From the NCBI GenBank assembly GCA_029547025.1, contig JAKPQA010000359.1, positions 1 to 64,000 of the forward strand: a DNA stretch of 64,000 nucleotides, read 5' to 3'. Under the pieces are notes generated by a model that saw only the letters and a program-made list of their open reading frames with translations, was not told where the DNA came from and did not search any database. Below, piece after piece: positions 1-8,635 of this stretch. The position numbers and the translations under genes are program-made. The DNA comes from Armatimonadota bacterium (GTDB taxonomy: Bacteria > Armatimonadota > Zipacnadia > UBA1398 > JAKPQA01). Positions within the stretch are counted from its first letter, which is position 1. The number at the start of each line of letters is the position of its first letter.

Positions 1-429
1 CTCCAGATCGGGCGCGTTGGGGGCCCACCACGCTGGGAGACGCGTGGTTCCCCCCCATGGCGCCCCGCCGCAACCAGGCTGATGGGCCACTGGAGCCCCA
101 AATTACCGCCCATGTCCCCATGTGGCCCCTCCGCCAGACCCGGACGGGCCGTCTCGGTGCTCCTGCGGCGTCATCTCGGGCCTAACCTGGCGCCAATGGG
201 AGCACGTCCCGCTCCCACTCCGGGCTGGCTGGCGCGGCCGGTCCGATCGGCCGGCCGAGTTCCGCGGGGAGAGGGTGCGCTCCTTGCCCCCCGGCCCGGC
301 ACCTGATCTCACCCCGGCTCCGGACTGACCGCAGGTTCCCGTGCGCCCACGTCCGGGATGCGAGTCGGACTCAGGAGGCCACGCCACCGGGGCGAAGCCG
401 GGCCCGCGATGCCTCCATGCACTCGCCGC
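1..429. other. Left-edge stretch with no supported gene
   Basis: Short open frames occur on both strands, but none shows a recognisable domain, a good ribosome binding site or a typical protein composition; they look like by-products of high GC content. The stretch lies downstream of the minus-strand hydrolase that stops at 430, so it may hold that operon's terminator and the end of a gene outside the window. I see no clear hairpin followed by a T run. Confidence 0.4.
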
Positions 430-1161
430 TCACACGAAGGCCGTGATCACGCCACGCTCGAGCACTCGATAGCGCGGTCCCGCCGGGTACCCTTCTGCCT
501 CCAATAACAGGTCCCGCGGATCGCGATTGCACAGGAAGCCTCCCGGCTCGAAGCCGTCATAGTGCATGAACACTGCCTCCCGGGGCTCAAGACGCTCGGC
601 GATCTCGCGCATGTAGGGGTACCATACCAGCGCCAGGTCCACTCGCCCGCGATAGGCATCCCAGCCGGTCGAGTACCCGTGTGAGTCACCGGAATGAAAG
701 ATGATCCGGTCGTTACACTCGAGGAAGAACGCGTACCGGACGCACGGGTCATCGTCCTCCGCCGCCGCGCTCGGCACGCTGAGCACGCTCCAGGGCCCCA
801 CGGCGAACCGGGCTCCCGGCGAGAGCGGGCAAAGCAGCTCCGACGGTACCCCGCGTCCTGCCAGGTCGTCCACAACGTCGCGCGGCGCCAGCACCCGGGG
901 CTCGAGCCGATCGGCCAGGCTGAGGACCGACTCGGGCTCGTAGTGGTCGGCGTGCCCATGGGTCACCAGGATGGCCGCCAGCGAGGTGATCTCAGCCGGC
1001 TTCACCGCCGCTGGCGTCAGACGCCGCTCCACATGGCCCTCCCACGGGAACGCGTCACCAAAGAACGGGTCGACGAGCAACACCTCGCCCGTCGGCGCGC
1101 CCAGTTCGAAGGTCACGTGGCCCGCATAGCGCACAAAGAAGCGCGGGACGATGCTCGACAT
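430..1161 (-). CDS. MBL-fold metal-dependent hydrolase (UlaG/YtkL-like)
   Basis: This 243-residue protein has the metallo-beta-lactamase fold signature HGHADH (H-x-H-x-D-H) near residue 80 and a second metal motif around FHSGDSHG. The strands before the motif (VLLVDPFFGD) resemble UlaG-like lactonases and other predicted Zn-dependent hydrolases. It has no signal peptide, so it should be cytoplasmic. The ATG start has an AGGTG sequence 6 nt upstream that overlaps the stop codon of the aminotransferase gene, so the two genes are very likely co-translated. The family hydrolyses lactones, phosphodiesters and other esters; the substrate cannot be told from the sequence. Confidence 0.8.
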   Translation of the reverse strand: MSSIVPRFFVRYAGHVTFELGAPTGEVLLVDPFFGDAFPWEGHVERRLTPAAVKPAEITSLAAILVTHGHADHYEPESVLSLADRLEPRVLAPRDVVDDLAGRGVPSELLCPLSPGARFAVGPWSVLSVPSAAAEDDDPCVRYAFFLECNDRIIFHSGDSHGYSTGWDAYRGRVDLALVWYPYMREIAERLEPREAVFMHYDGFEPGGFLCNRDPRDLLLEAEGYPAGPRYRVLERGVITAFV

Positions 1162-1164
1162 CGA

Positions 1165-2301
1165 CTACACCTGCCCATCCAACCGCCGGAAAGCCTCATC
1201 GATCTCGTCCTCGGTGTTGTAGGCGTGCGGCGAGAAGCGGATGCCCCCGCCCCGAGCCGCACACAGCACCCCGCCGGACACCAGCGACTCCACCAACGCT
1301 CCCGAGTCGTGGCCGGGCACGCGAAAGATCACAATGCCCGAACGCTCCTCCAGCCGCTCCATCGGTGACAGCAGCTCAAAACCCCGGCGACGCACCTGCT
1401 CGGCGACATGGTGCGTCAGCTCGAGAACCCGGGCGTACACCCAGTCGCGCCCCCAACTCGCGAGTAGCTCCACCGATGCCGCTAGCCCGCAGGCGCCCAG
1501 AACATTGAGCGAGCCCTCCTCAAAGCGCCGGGCATCCGGTCGAGGAGTGGCGTCGTAGTGCTCGAAGTCATATGCATCCCGAACGCTGTTCCATCCCATA
1601 TAGGTCGGCGCCAACTGGTCCAGGATCTCCGGCCTGCAGTACAGGTACCCGATGCCCTCGGGCCCCAACAGCCACTTGTGTCCGTCAGCCGCACCGACAT
1701 CAAAAGGGGTCTCCGACACATCCATGGGCACGGCACCGACACACTGGATCATGTCCACCACGAAGTAGGCGCCGCGCGCGCGACACAAGTCGCCGATGGC
1801 ACCGAGATCCGCCCGGAACCCGGAGCCGAACTGAACGGCGCTCAGGGCCACGGCCCGTGTGCGAGAGTCCATCACCGACGCGACCAAGCCGGGCGGTATG
1901 CGCCGGTCAGGCTCCGGACGAACTAGCCGTGTCTCTACCCCCCGGCGCGCCAGCGCCAGCCACGGATACACGTTGGCCGGAAACTCGCCATGGAACACGA
2001 CCACGTTGTCACCCTCGCCTAGCGGAAGGCTGTTCGCGGCCAAGAGCAAGCCCTGCGATGTGTTCTTCACGTACGCAATGTCACCGGGTGCCGCGCCGAT
2101 CATCCGGGCGAACAGCACCCGGCCCCGGTCGACGAGCCGGCCCCAGCGTTTGCGATTCAGCCACCCGTTGCGAGCCATGTCGGCCGCGGCCGCGGCAACG
2201 ACTTCGGCCGCCGGCCCGCTCAAGGGCGCTACACCCGCGTGGTCGAGGTAGATGCGCTCCTGGCAGGCGGGCATGTCGGCTCGGGCTCTCGCGACGTCCA
2301 T
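1165..2301 (-). CDS. Class V aminotransferase (PLP-dependent, NifS/epimerase-like)
   Basis: This fold-type I PLP enzyme begins IYLDHAGVAPL, has the cofactor Asp in FVVDMIQCVGAVP, and has the Schiff-base lysine in ADGHKWLLGPEG roughly 200 residues in. About 378 residues is normal for class V enzymes of the cysteine desulfurase / isopenicillin N epimerase / kynureninase-like type. I chose the ATG at 2301 because AGAGGTGAG lies just upstream; an in-frame GTG at 2319 would place that site inside the gene. No catalytic Cys loop typical of IscS is evident, so true cysteine desulfurase activity is doubtful. It forms a two-gene operon with the MBL hydrolase 3 bp downstream. Confidence 0.82.
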   Translation of the reverse strand: MDVARARADMPACQERIYLDHAGVAPLSGPAAEVVAAAAADMARNGWLNRKRWGRLVDRGRVLFARMIGAAPGDIAYVKNTSQGLLLAANSLPLGEGDNVVVFHGEFPANVYPWLALARRGVETRLVRPEPDRRIPPGLVASVMDSRTRAVALSAVQFGSGFRADLGAIGDLCRARGAYFVVDMIQCVGAVPMDVSETPFDVGAADGHKWLLGPEGIGYLYCRPEILDQLAPTYMGWNSVRDAYDFEHYDATPRPDARRFEEGSLNVLGACGLAASVELLASWGRDWVYARVLELTHHVAEQVRRRGFELLSPMERLEERSGIVIFRVPGHDSGALVESLVSGGVLCAARGGGIRFSPHAYNTEDEIDEAFRRLDGQV

Positions 2302-2483
2302 GCTCTCACCTCTCGGCACGGCGATGGGTGCGGGATCGCATTCTCCTCCCGGTAGGTCGGGTCGTCAACGGCCGCAGGACATCCGGGCGGCCGCCACGAG
2401 GGGCCTCCGCAGTAAGGTTGTTTGGTATGCTTGCGGGACCAATGGATGACTCAGACGCGATGGCCGAGAAGGAGGATGGTCGC

Positions 2484-4271
2484 GTGATCGTGCCGTGGCT
2501 GGCGGGGCTGGGCGTATTCGTGGCGATTCTCACTGCGAGCCAGGCAGCGGAGGTCGATCATGAGGGCCGCCCGTTCGTTACCCAGCCGGCAGCCGATCTG
2601 CGGTTTGAGAGGCGCACGGAACCACGGCCCCACGGCATCGACTACCCCTTCGCTGAGCAGACGGCTCGCGGCGTGGCCCTCTTCTCGCGCTTTCCAGCCT
2701 TCACCCTGAGCGACCGGCGCATCCATGTGTCAGGCCCCTGGTACTCGGATCCCGCGGCGAACCTTCACTTCTCCCGAGGTATCACCAGCGTCGAGGCGAT
2801 GCCGAACTTCCGGCTCGAGGGTGCACCCAACAGCGTGCGGGCGATCCCGGCCCCGCACAAGTGGCAGCTAATGTGCGATCCGCTGTTCTGGGACTATGCG
2901 GCCCGGCTCGCCGACGAGATGGAGGCCGCCGATCCGACCGATAGCCGCATCGCCCCACTTCGGACATTTGCCGTCGATCACCAGTTCACTCCTCACGAGA
3001 TGGCCTTCGTCGCGCTGGGCCGCCGCGTATGGCTCGGTGAGCGCGGACCTACGGATGAGCATCTCGAGGGGGTGCTCTACCCGTGCATCGATATCGAGCA
3101 GACCGGCGGGTGGGAGCACCAGCGCGACTGCTTTGGCTGGCTATACCGCGGCATGGCCGAAGCCGCGGCAGAGAACGGATGCCGCATCGTGCCCATCACC
3201 TATGGCCAATGGACCTACTCCGTGGGTGCCGTGTGGGAATCGATGCGGCAGGGCGGGACCGGCGATCCCGAGTACCTCCTGCCCGAGAGAGACTTCCTGG
3301 CCCAGCCGGACCCCACGCTGACCATCTGCGAGCAGCTGGGCGGCGTCATTTCCATGGATGGCTACATGCAGGCGATCTGGGGCAATGAGCCCTTCTACCA
3401 GCGCCAGGCCGACGGGTCGTTACTGCTCGTGGACGGCCAGCCGGTCTTCAGCGAGGCCACCCAGACCACGGCTTACGGCCAGCCGATTCCCCTCGAGCCC
3501 GGCGAGGCCGAGCACTGCCTCCAGGATCTGTACCGGCAGGCAGTCCGATTGTACTTGATGTACCACCGACTCGCTGGTGGATACCCGGACCGGAGTGACC
3601 AACGCAAAGCCTTCCTCAGGAACGTCCGCGTGGGGGCATGGAGCCGCATCACCAATGAGGGGCTACAGGGCATCCAGCAGAACGACCGCCCACTCCCTCC
3701 GTGGCTCATCGAGACACTGGTGATGATGTACCTGTTCACGGCCGATGACATTGTCATCTGGTCATCGGACACCAATGTGCCCAGCGGCCCTCCGGGTGCC
3801 GACTACAGCCAGGCATGGAAGTACAACGCCCACGGCGTAATCGAATACGTGGTCAAAGCGGCGCACCGGTACAGCGCGCTGGATCCCCTACACCAGGGAC
3901 CGTTCCGCTGGTGCTGGTTTCGGCTGCCGATGGTCAACAAGAACCAGACCGATGGGGATCGGTACTTCGAGAAGCCCCTGGTGTTCGCCAAGCTCCGGGC
4001 TTTCGAGGGCCAGCCCTGGATCGAGCTGTTCGCCGCCTGGCCGGCGCTCGACGGGCAGCCCGCAACGCTGACGGTCTGGGCAGAGAAGGACGGGGCACGC
4101 ACGCCCGAGTACCGCGTCGAGCTAGCCAACGGGCGCAGCTCGTTCCTGGATGCCTGGCAGCTCCCCGACGGCTTCGAGAGCGTCGAAGGACGCGACGTGT
4201 TCGTGCGCTTCACCGATCCACTGGGCCGTGCACATACCTGGTGCGGCGACTGGCGAGAGACGGCGGACTAG
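2484..4271 (+). CDS. Secreted protein of unknown function, glycosidase-like context
   Basis: This is a roughly 595-residue exported protein. The frame is open far upstream, but the start is best placed at the GTG at 2484: AAGGAGG lies 8 nt before it and the product then begins with a clean signal peptide (IVPWLAGLGVFVAILTASQAA). The mature part is rich in Trp, Tyr and acidic residues. A segment with YPCIDIEQTGGWEHQ and later DDIVIWSSDTN looks like strands of a TIM-barrel hydrolase, and the C-terminal 100 residues look like a beta-sandwich. I do not recognise a named family. Its 3' end overlaps the convergent glycosidase gene by 62 bp. A role in polysaccharide breakdown is inferred from neighbours only. 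Confidence 0.65.
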   Translation: MIVPWLAGLGVFVAILTASQAAEVDHEGRPFVTQPAADLRFERRTEPRPHGIDYPFAEQTARGVALFSRFPAFTLSDRRIHVSGPWYSDPAANLHFSRGITSVEAMPNFRLEGAPNSVRAIPAPHKWQLMCDPLFWDYAARLADEMEAADPTDSRIAPLRTFAVDHQFTPHEMAFVALGRRVWLGERGPTDEHLEGVLYPCIDIEQTGGWEHQRDCFGWLYRGMAEAAAENGCRIVPITYGQWTYSVGAVWESMRQGGTGDPEYLLPERDFLAQPDPTLTICEQLGGVISMDGYMQAIWGNEPFYQRQADGSLLLVDGQPVFSEATQTTAYGQPIPLEPGEAEHCLQDLYRQAVRLYLMYHRLAGGYPDRSDQRKAFLRNVRVGAWSRITNEGLQGIQQNDRPLPPWLIETLVMMYLFTADDIVIWSSDTNVPSGPPGADYSQAWKYNAHGVIEYVVKAAHRYSALDPLHQGPFRWCWFRLPMVNKNQTDGDRYFEKPLVFAKLRAFEGQPWIELFAAWPALDGQPATLTVWAEKDGARTPEYRVELANGRSSFLDAWQLPDGFESVEGRDVFVRFTDPLGRAHTWCGDWRETAD

Positions 4272-6222
4272 CGGCAGGACCAACGAACACGGCCATCACT
4301 CGGTCGACCTGCTGGTCCTGGCCCTTGCACTGGAGGTAGAGGTCGCCGGCATCGACATGGGCGATGGCGGCCGTGCGCGGCTCCGGCCAGCTCTGGCCGG
4401 ACAGCAGGGGCGTCCAGGTGGCGCCATCTTGGGACCAACTCACGCTCCACGGCCGGCCGTTGTGAGCGCCCACCGTAATGGTCAAGTCGACCCGCCCGGG
4501 CCGGGCCACGGGAAGCTTGTAGACCCACTCACTGCCGAACCGGCGCGACTCGCTGAGCCCGCAGCTGGCGCCCGGCTGCACGTACAGGCTCCGCTCGAGG
4601 TGGCTGTTCGCGAGGAACTCGACCACCGGCCCCGCAGCCACGCGGATCGGTGTGGCGTAGGCCGCCAGGTCGATGCCGCCCACCCGGCCCGAGACGCGCA
4701 GTTCGCTCATCCCCTCGGGGCTGCCCTCGGGGACCGACAGGGCCACCCACTGACGGTCCAGGCTCATCGAGGGCACATCCACGTGCGCCCAGAAGGCCTG
4801 CCCGCCCAGCTCGAGGACGACTTCGCCTGAGGCTGCCTGGTCGGTCCCGTTGAAGACCCGCAGATCGACCTCGCGCGGCTCCCCCGGCACCAGCCAGACG
4901 TGCTCGGTGCCGGGAGGCGGATGGACGGAAGCCCAGATCAGCGGACGAGTGCCCGGGTCGGGCTTCGATGCCGAGAACTCCCGCGGCTCCGGCCGCTGGG
5001 CCAGGGTCGCCGCCGAAGCGGGGACGTCGATGTAGACCGGGTCGGGCAGGGCCGTCAGGGCCAGGCCGTCGGTTGAGCCGACCTGGCGGGCCTCGCCGAG
5101 CAGGTCCCGGGCCTCGAAGGGCCCGCCGGCGATGGGCAGGGACACGTCGACGGCGTCAGTGCCAGGGGCCCAGGCGACGAGCAGAATCGTCTCCTGCCCC
5201 TCCCTCGGGCCGAACAGGTAGGCCCGGGCATCGCCGGCCTCGACCCGCCCCAGGCACTCGCGGCCGCGCACCTCTATGATCATATGCTTATATGACCAGA
5301 ACGCTCTCTTCTTCTTACCATCATCGCCATACAACCCATATCCTGGACCGCCCCAGTCCTTCACACAGAACCAGAACGCGCGTTCGGCACCCAGGTGCCC
5401 GAGCCCGAGGGCGGTCACATAGCACTGGACCAGCAGACGGGCCTGGACGTCCTCGGTGACCCCCGCATCACCCGTCGACCAGCCCAGCTCGTTGAGCCAA
5501 ATGGGCTTGCTCCGGTCGCCCCACCGATCGAGCGCATCGCGGATGGACGAGACCTTGGTGGTGAACCATCCGTCGTTGAACGTGGTCCCCCACTGGTATG
5601 GGTGCATGGCCATGATGTCGAAGTAGGGCCCCACGCCCTGCTCGTAGCAGCGCTCGAGGAATGGCACATCGGCCCCGGCCAGGCCGCCGAAGAGGACGCG
5701 CGCCTCTGGGTCGCCGCGGAGGACGCCGACTGCCATGGCCTTCTGCAGGTCGGCGAACTCGGCGATGGTGCCGGCGAAGAACTCGATGTTAGGCTCGTTC
5801 CAGCACTCCCAGGTGGCGATGCGGCCGGCGAAGCGCCGGCTGATGGCTTCGGCGAACCGGGCGAAGTCGGCCAGGTCGCTCGGGGGATAGCTGGCCTCGG
5901 ACTTGGGTCCCGTCGACGCCCAAGCGGGCGTGTAGCCGAGGATGGGGGCGAAGATCAGCCCCTCGTCCTGCCAGGCCCTGAACTCATCGTCGGCCGGCCC
6001 CCAGTCGTACTTCCCCCGCTCGGGTTCAAGCACGGGCCAGTTGCCGAGCTGCGTGGCCCCGGCGCCACAGCGGATCCACGGCGCACCGATCGCCCCCACG
6101 TCCGGCCACGGGCACACGATGCCGAAGGGGGAGTCGGCGCCCTCGCCGATCGGGGCGGCCGGGGCGGGCAGGCAGAGCAGGGCCGCCAGAGCGGCCAGTT
6201 CGAGTGTACGCCGCATGGTCAT
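4210..6222 (-). CDS. Secreted clan GH-A glycoside hydrolase (GH39/GH5-like)
   Basis: This 670-residue protein has a signal peptide at residues 1-22 (LELAALAALLCLPAPAAP). A TIM barrel follows, with the two clan GH-A glutamates: the acid/base in ECWNEPN (E143) and the likely nucleophile in IWLNELGWST (E245). A beta-rich C-terminal half (from about residue 330) resembles the accessory domains of GH39 and related enzymes. It therefore likely cleaves a retaining beta-glycosidic bond outside the cell; the sugar is unknown. An AAGGGG site lies a few bases before two possible ATG starts (6222 and 6216). The next gene downstream on the opposite strand ends inside this gene. Confidence 0.8.
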   Translation of the reverse strand: MTMRRTLELAALAALLCLPAPAAPIGEGADSPFGIVCPWPDVGAIGAPWIRCGAGATQLGNWPVLEPERGKYDWGPADDEFRAWQDEGLIFAPILGYTPAWASTGPKSEASYPPSDLADFARFAEAISRRFAGRIATWECWNEPNIEFFAGTIAEFADLQKAMAVGVLRGDPEARVLFGGLAGADVPFLERCYEQGVGPYFDIMAMHPYQWGTTFNDGWFTTKVSSIRDALDRWGDRSKPIWLNELGWSTGDAGVTEDVQARLLVQCYVTALGLGHLGAERAFWFCVKDWGGPGYGLYGDDGKKKRAFWSYKHMIIEVRGRECLGRVEAGDARAYLFGPREGQETILLVAWAPGTDAVDVSLPIAGGPFEARDLLGEARQVGSTDGLALTALPDPVYIDVPASAATLAQRPEPREFSASKPDPGTRPLIWASVHPPPGTEHVWLVPGEPREVDLRVFNGTDQAASGEVVLELGGQAFWAHVDVPSMSLDRQWVALSVPEGSPEGMSELRVSGRVGGIDLAAYATPIRVAAGPVVEFLANSHLERSLYVQPGASCGLSESRRFGSEWVYKLPVARPGRVDLTITVGAHNGRPWSVSWSQDGATWTPLLSGQSWPEPRTAAIAHVDAGDLYLQCKGQDQQVDRVMAVFVGPAASPPSLASRRTRYVHGPVDR

Positions 6223-6314
6223 CGCCCCTTGTCGGCCTGACGGCCGACCTGGGCCGGATAGGGTCCCACCAGGCTTCGCCTGGTCCTCCCTATGCGGCCC
6301 CTCCTCAACACCGT

Positions 6315-8270
6315 CTACCCGCCGTTGACGAGGAAGTCGGTGATCCGCGCCGCGGTGCCCTTGCTGCCCGGGTTGCGGGTTTCAGCCGTCCGCAGAGTCA
6401 ACTCGTGCGGGCCGTCGGGCAGGTCAGAGGCCAGCATGGTGGTCCAGTTCAGGTGGAGGCCGCTGCTCCACGGCGTGAACAGATCGTGCTGGACCCATGG
6501 TCCGCCGTCGATGCTCGACTCGACAATGCCCGCATCGGGCCCGGCGGCGACGAACATCCCCACGGCTGTGCCGGAGAAGGAGAGCTTCAGCGTGGCCCCC
6601 GGTGCCTCGGCGATCAGCACTGGCACATCGGCGATGCGCGTATCGGCGCCATCGGTCGGCCGCCAGGCCGGGTCGATGTGCCAGCCATCGACCAACTCGG
6701 CCTGGTCGATGCCGACCAGCCTGCCGCGCAAGTAGCTGTTCGGATCCAGCGGCTCGGCGGGGAGCGGGTACGCCGTGGTCGCGGCACCATCGGCCATCGG
6801 CTGGGGCCATGCGGCATCGAACAGCCGGCAAATGGAGCGGAAGTAGACCCCATGGCCGAATGGGCTCGGGTGGAGGTCGACGAAGTCTTTCTCCCAGGAG
6901 AACTCGCCCGCATGGATCCGCTCGGCCACCTCGCGGGCCAGGTTGATCGACGGGACCGCATAGTGCTCGGCGACGCGCTCGTGGCTGACGATGACCTCGG
7001 GCGTCCGGCCGGCGAGGGTCTCAGCCACCTTGCCGGGGTCGGCGAAGTGCAGCAGCACGATATCCATCTCCGGGTTGGCGAGCCTCGCCTGGCGGACGAT
7101 GCCCTCCATCCCACGCACCTGCTCGACCGGTGGGAAGGCGTTCGTGTCGTCGTTGACGGCGGCTTCGGCGAACAGGAGATCGACCGTACCGTTCTTGAGC
7201 ACATCGCGGGCGAAGCGGAAGGCATCCGGCGTCGACCCGTAGGACGGAATGCCCGCGTTGATGAAGTCGAACTCCGTCTGTGGGAACCGCCGCTGGAGCT
7301 CCTCACACACCATGTCGCGCCAGCCGCCGCCAGCGGTGATCGATCCGCCCAGGAAGGCCACGCGGCCACGCTTCTCCGTGACGAACCGGATGCGGCAGTT
7401 GCCCAGGCCGCTCCGGAGAACGAAGTAGTCATAGCCGTAGGGGGTCTGCGGCTCGCGGATGGGCACATCGGGCAAACCGGGCACGTGCGCGAGGATGAAG
7501 TTCACGATTCGCGTGGGATCCTGCAGACTGTGCGGGTGGTGGTCGCAGTTGGGCTTCGAGATCACCAAGATCTCGCCGCCGAGCTCCCGGTACCGCGCCT
7601 CGACGATCCGCGTGTTCTCCTCGATGGGCACTCCCGTGTCGACCTCGCCGCAGACGTGTAGCAACGGGATCTTGGCGGCGGCCAGCGGCGCCAGGTTGTC
7701 GATGGGGTTGCCCGTGTAGGCCAAGGCATCCTCTTCGGTGAGGCCATAGACATCCAGCAGCCGCTGCCAGTCCTCGGTGTGCTCCTGCGCTCTGCCCTTG
7801 CCGGCAGGCCAGCTCTTGAAGTCGCACACGGGGGCGTCATTGTAGATGCAGGCCACGCGGTCGGGGTGGCGCGCCGCCCAGTTGAACGAGAAGAGCCCGC
7901 CGCGGCTGAATCCCTCGAGCACCGCCTTCGGCGACAGACCCCACGGCCCGGTGAGATGGTCGTAGAAGGCATCCATATGGTCCAGGGCCACCGGGGCGCC
8001 ATACATGTTCTGCACATCCATGTAGGCGACGTGGAAGCCGTGCTCGAGCAGGGCGAGGTCGGCCTGGGGCTCGTGGCCGAAGAACTCCATCCGCCAGATC
8101 CAGGGCTTGCCCTCGGCAGCGCGCTTGGGGAGGACGAGGAGACAGTCACGGCCGTTGATGACGAAGTCGAGCCGCTCATAACCGAACCAGTCGGACCGCG
8201 GCTCCTCTGGGGCGGCGAATGCGCCCGCGCATGTGCACCCGATTGTAATACTCACCATCAGCCCACGCAT
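6315..8270 (-). CDS. Secreted alpha/beta-hydrolase fused to SGNH/GDSL esterase
   Basis: This 651-residue protein has a weak signal peptide (MRGLMVSITIGCTCAGAFAA) and two complete hydrolase modules. Residues ~25-265 form an alpha/beta-hydrolase with nucleophile elbow GFSRGG (S122), Asp in GEVDTGVP (D211) and His in CDHHPHS (H244/H245). Residues ~280-490 form an SGNH hydrolase with block I AFLGGSITAG (S310), block II NAGIP, block III VND and block V DLHPSPFGH (D465, H467). A beta-sandwich follows to the end. Such modules commonly remove acetyl or feruloyl groups from plant-type polysaccharides, which would fit the glycosidase next door. Two active sites in one chain is the notable point. Confidence 0.82.
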   Translation of the reverse strand: MRGLMVSITIGCTCAGAFAAPEEPRSDWFGYERLDFVINGRDCLLVLPKRAAEGKPWIWRMEFFGHEPQADLALLEHGFHVAYMDVQNMYGAPVALDHMDAFYDHLTGPWGLSPKAVLEGFSRGGLFSFNWAARHPDRVACIYNDAPVCDFKSWPAGKGRAQEHTEDWQRLLDVYGLTEEDALAYTGNPIDNLAPLAAAKIPLLHVCGEVDTGVPIEENTRIVEARYRELGGEILVISKPNCDHHPHSLQDPTRIVNFILAHVPGLPDVPIREPQTPYGYDYFVLRSGLGNCRIRFVTEKRGRVAFLGGSITAGGGWRDMVCEELQRRFPQTEFDFINAGIPSYGSTPDAFRFARDVLKNGTVDLLFAEAAVNDDTNAFPPVEQVRGMEGIVRQARLANPEMDIVLLHFADPGKVAETLAGRTPEVIVSHERVAEHYAVPSINLAREVAERIHAGEFSWEKDFVDLHPSPFGHGVYFRSICRLFDAAWPQPMADGAATTAYPLPAEPLDPNSYLRGRLVGIDQAELVDGWHIDPAWRPTDGADTRIADVPVLIAEAPGATLKLSFSGTAVGMFVAAGPDAGIVESSIDGGPWVQHDLFTPWSSGLHLNWTTMLASDLPDGPHELTLRTAETRNPGSKGTAARITDFLVNGG

Positions 8271-8423
8271 TCCGGTCTCCGTCTGCGGCGGTGTCGATCA
8301 GCCGATCACAGTCCGTTCGGCGGGGAGGAGGCATGACCTGCCGGCGGCCCACGGAGCAGCGCGCAGTCTGGGCGTCCACGTCCGACACCGCCGCGGCGAG
8401 CTCCCCAGGCCTCATCGCCGCCG

Positions 8424-8459
8424 CCCTTGGTCACGCCGCGTGGACGCGGCGGCTCAGGG
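8424..8459. repeat. Hairpin repeat copy 1 (REP-like)
   Basis: The core CGCCGCGT-GG-ACGCGGCG (8434-8451) is a perfect 8-bp inverted repeat with a 2-nt loop. It is flanked by CCCTTGGTCA on the left and CTCAGGG on the right, which also recur in copy 2. The flanks CCCT and AGGG can extend the stem. Confidence 0.5.
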
Positions 8460-8504
8460 TCGGCGGGTTGGGGCGTGCGGGGCACGGGCGTCTCTGGCCC
8501 GCTG

Positions 8505-8541
8505 CCCTTCGTCATGCCGCGCGCCACCCGCGGCGCTCGGG
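8505..8541. repeat. Hairpin repeat copy 2 (REP-like)
   Basis: CCCTTCGTCATGCCGCG is followed by a 6-nt spacer and then CGCGGCGCTCGGG. It matches copy 1 in order and in most positions (flank, GCCGCG arm, CGCGGC arm, CTC(A)GGG flank) while the loop differs. A conserved stem with a variable loop suggests a structured element, not chance GC richness. Confidence 0.45.
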
Positions 8542-8635
8542 CCGAATAGAAGGGTCCAGCGCGCCGGCCGGGAAGCACACCACGAGGCCGAGGGTGCTGA
8601 GGCCGGGCGAGAGGGTGAGTTCGATAGGGCACGCG

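Larger units (their letters stand above)
8271..8635. other. Divergent intergenic region with two hairpin repeats
   Basis: This 365-bp gap separates the minus-strand fused hydrolase from the plus-strand beta-helix gene, so it must carry both promoters. I find no convincing sigma-70 pair. It does contain two related imperfect palindromes (listed separately) 81 bp apart. No coding frame here has family support. Confidence 0.5.

Noticed and set aside
1572-2483. N-terminal extension of the secreted protein gene at 2484
   Set aside because: The upstream part is antisense to the aminotransferase, Arg/Pro/Ser-rich, and would hide the signal peptide; the GTG at 2484 has a strong ribosome binding site.
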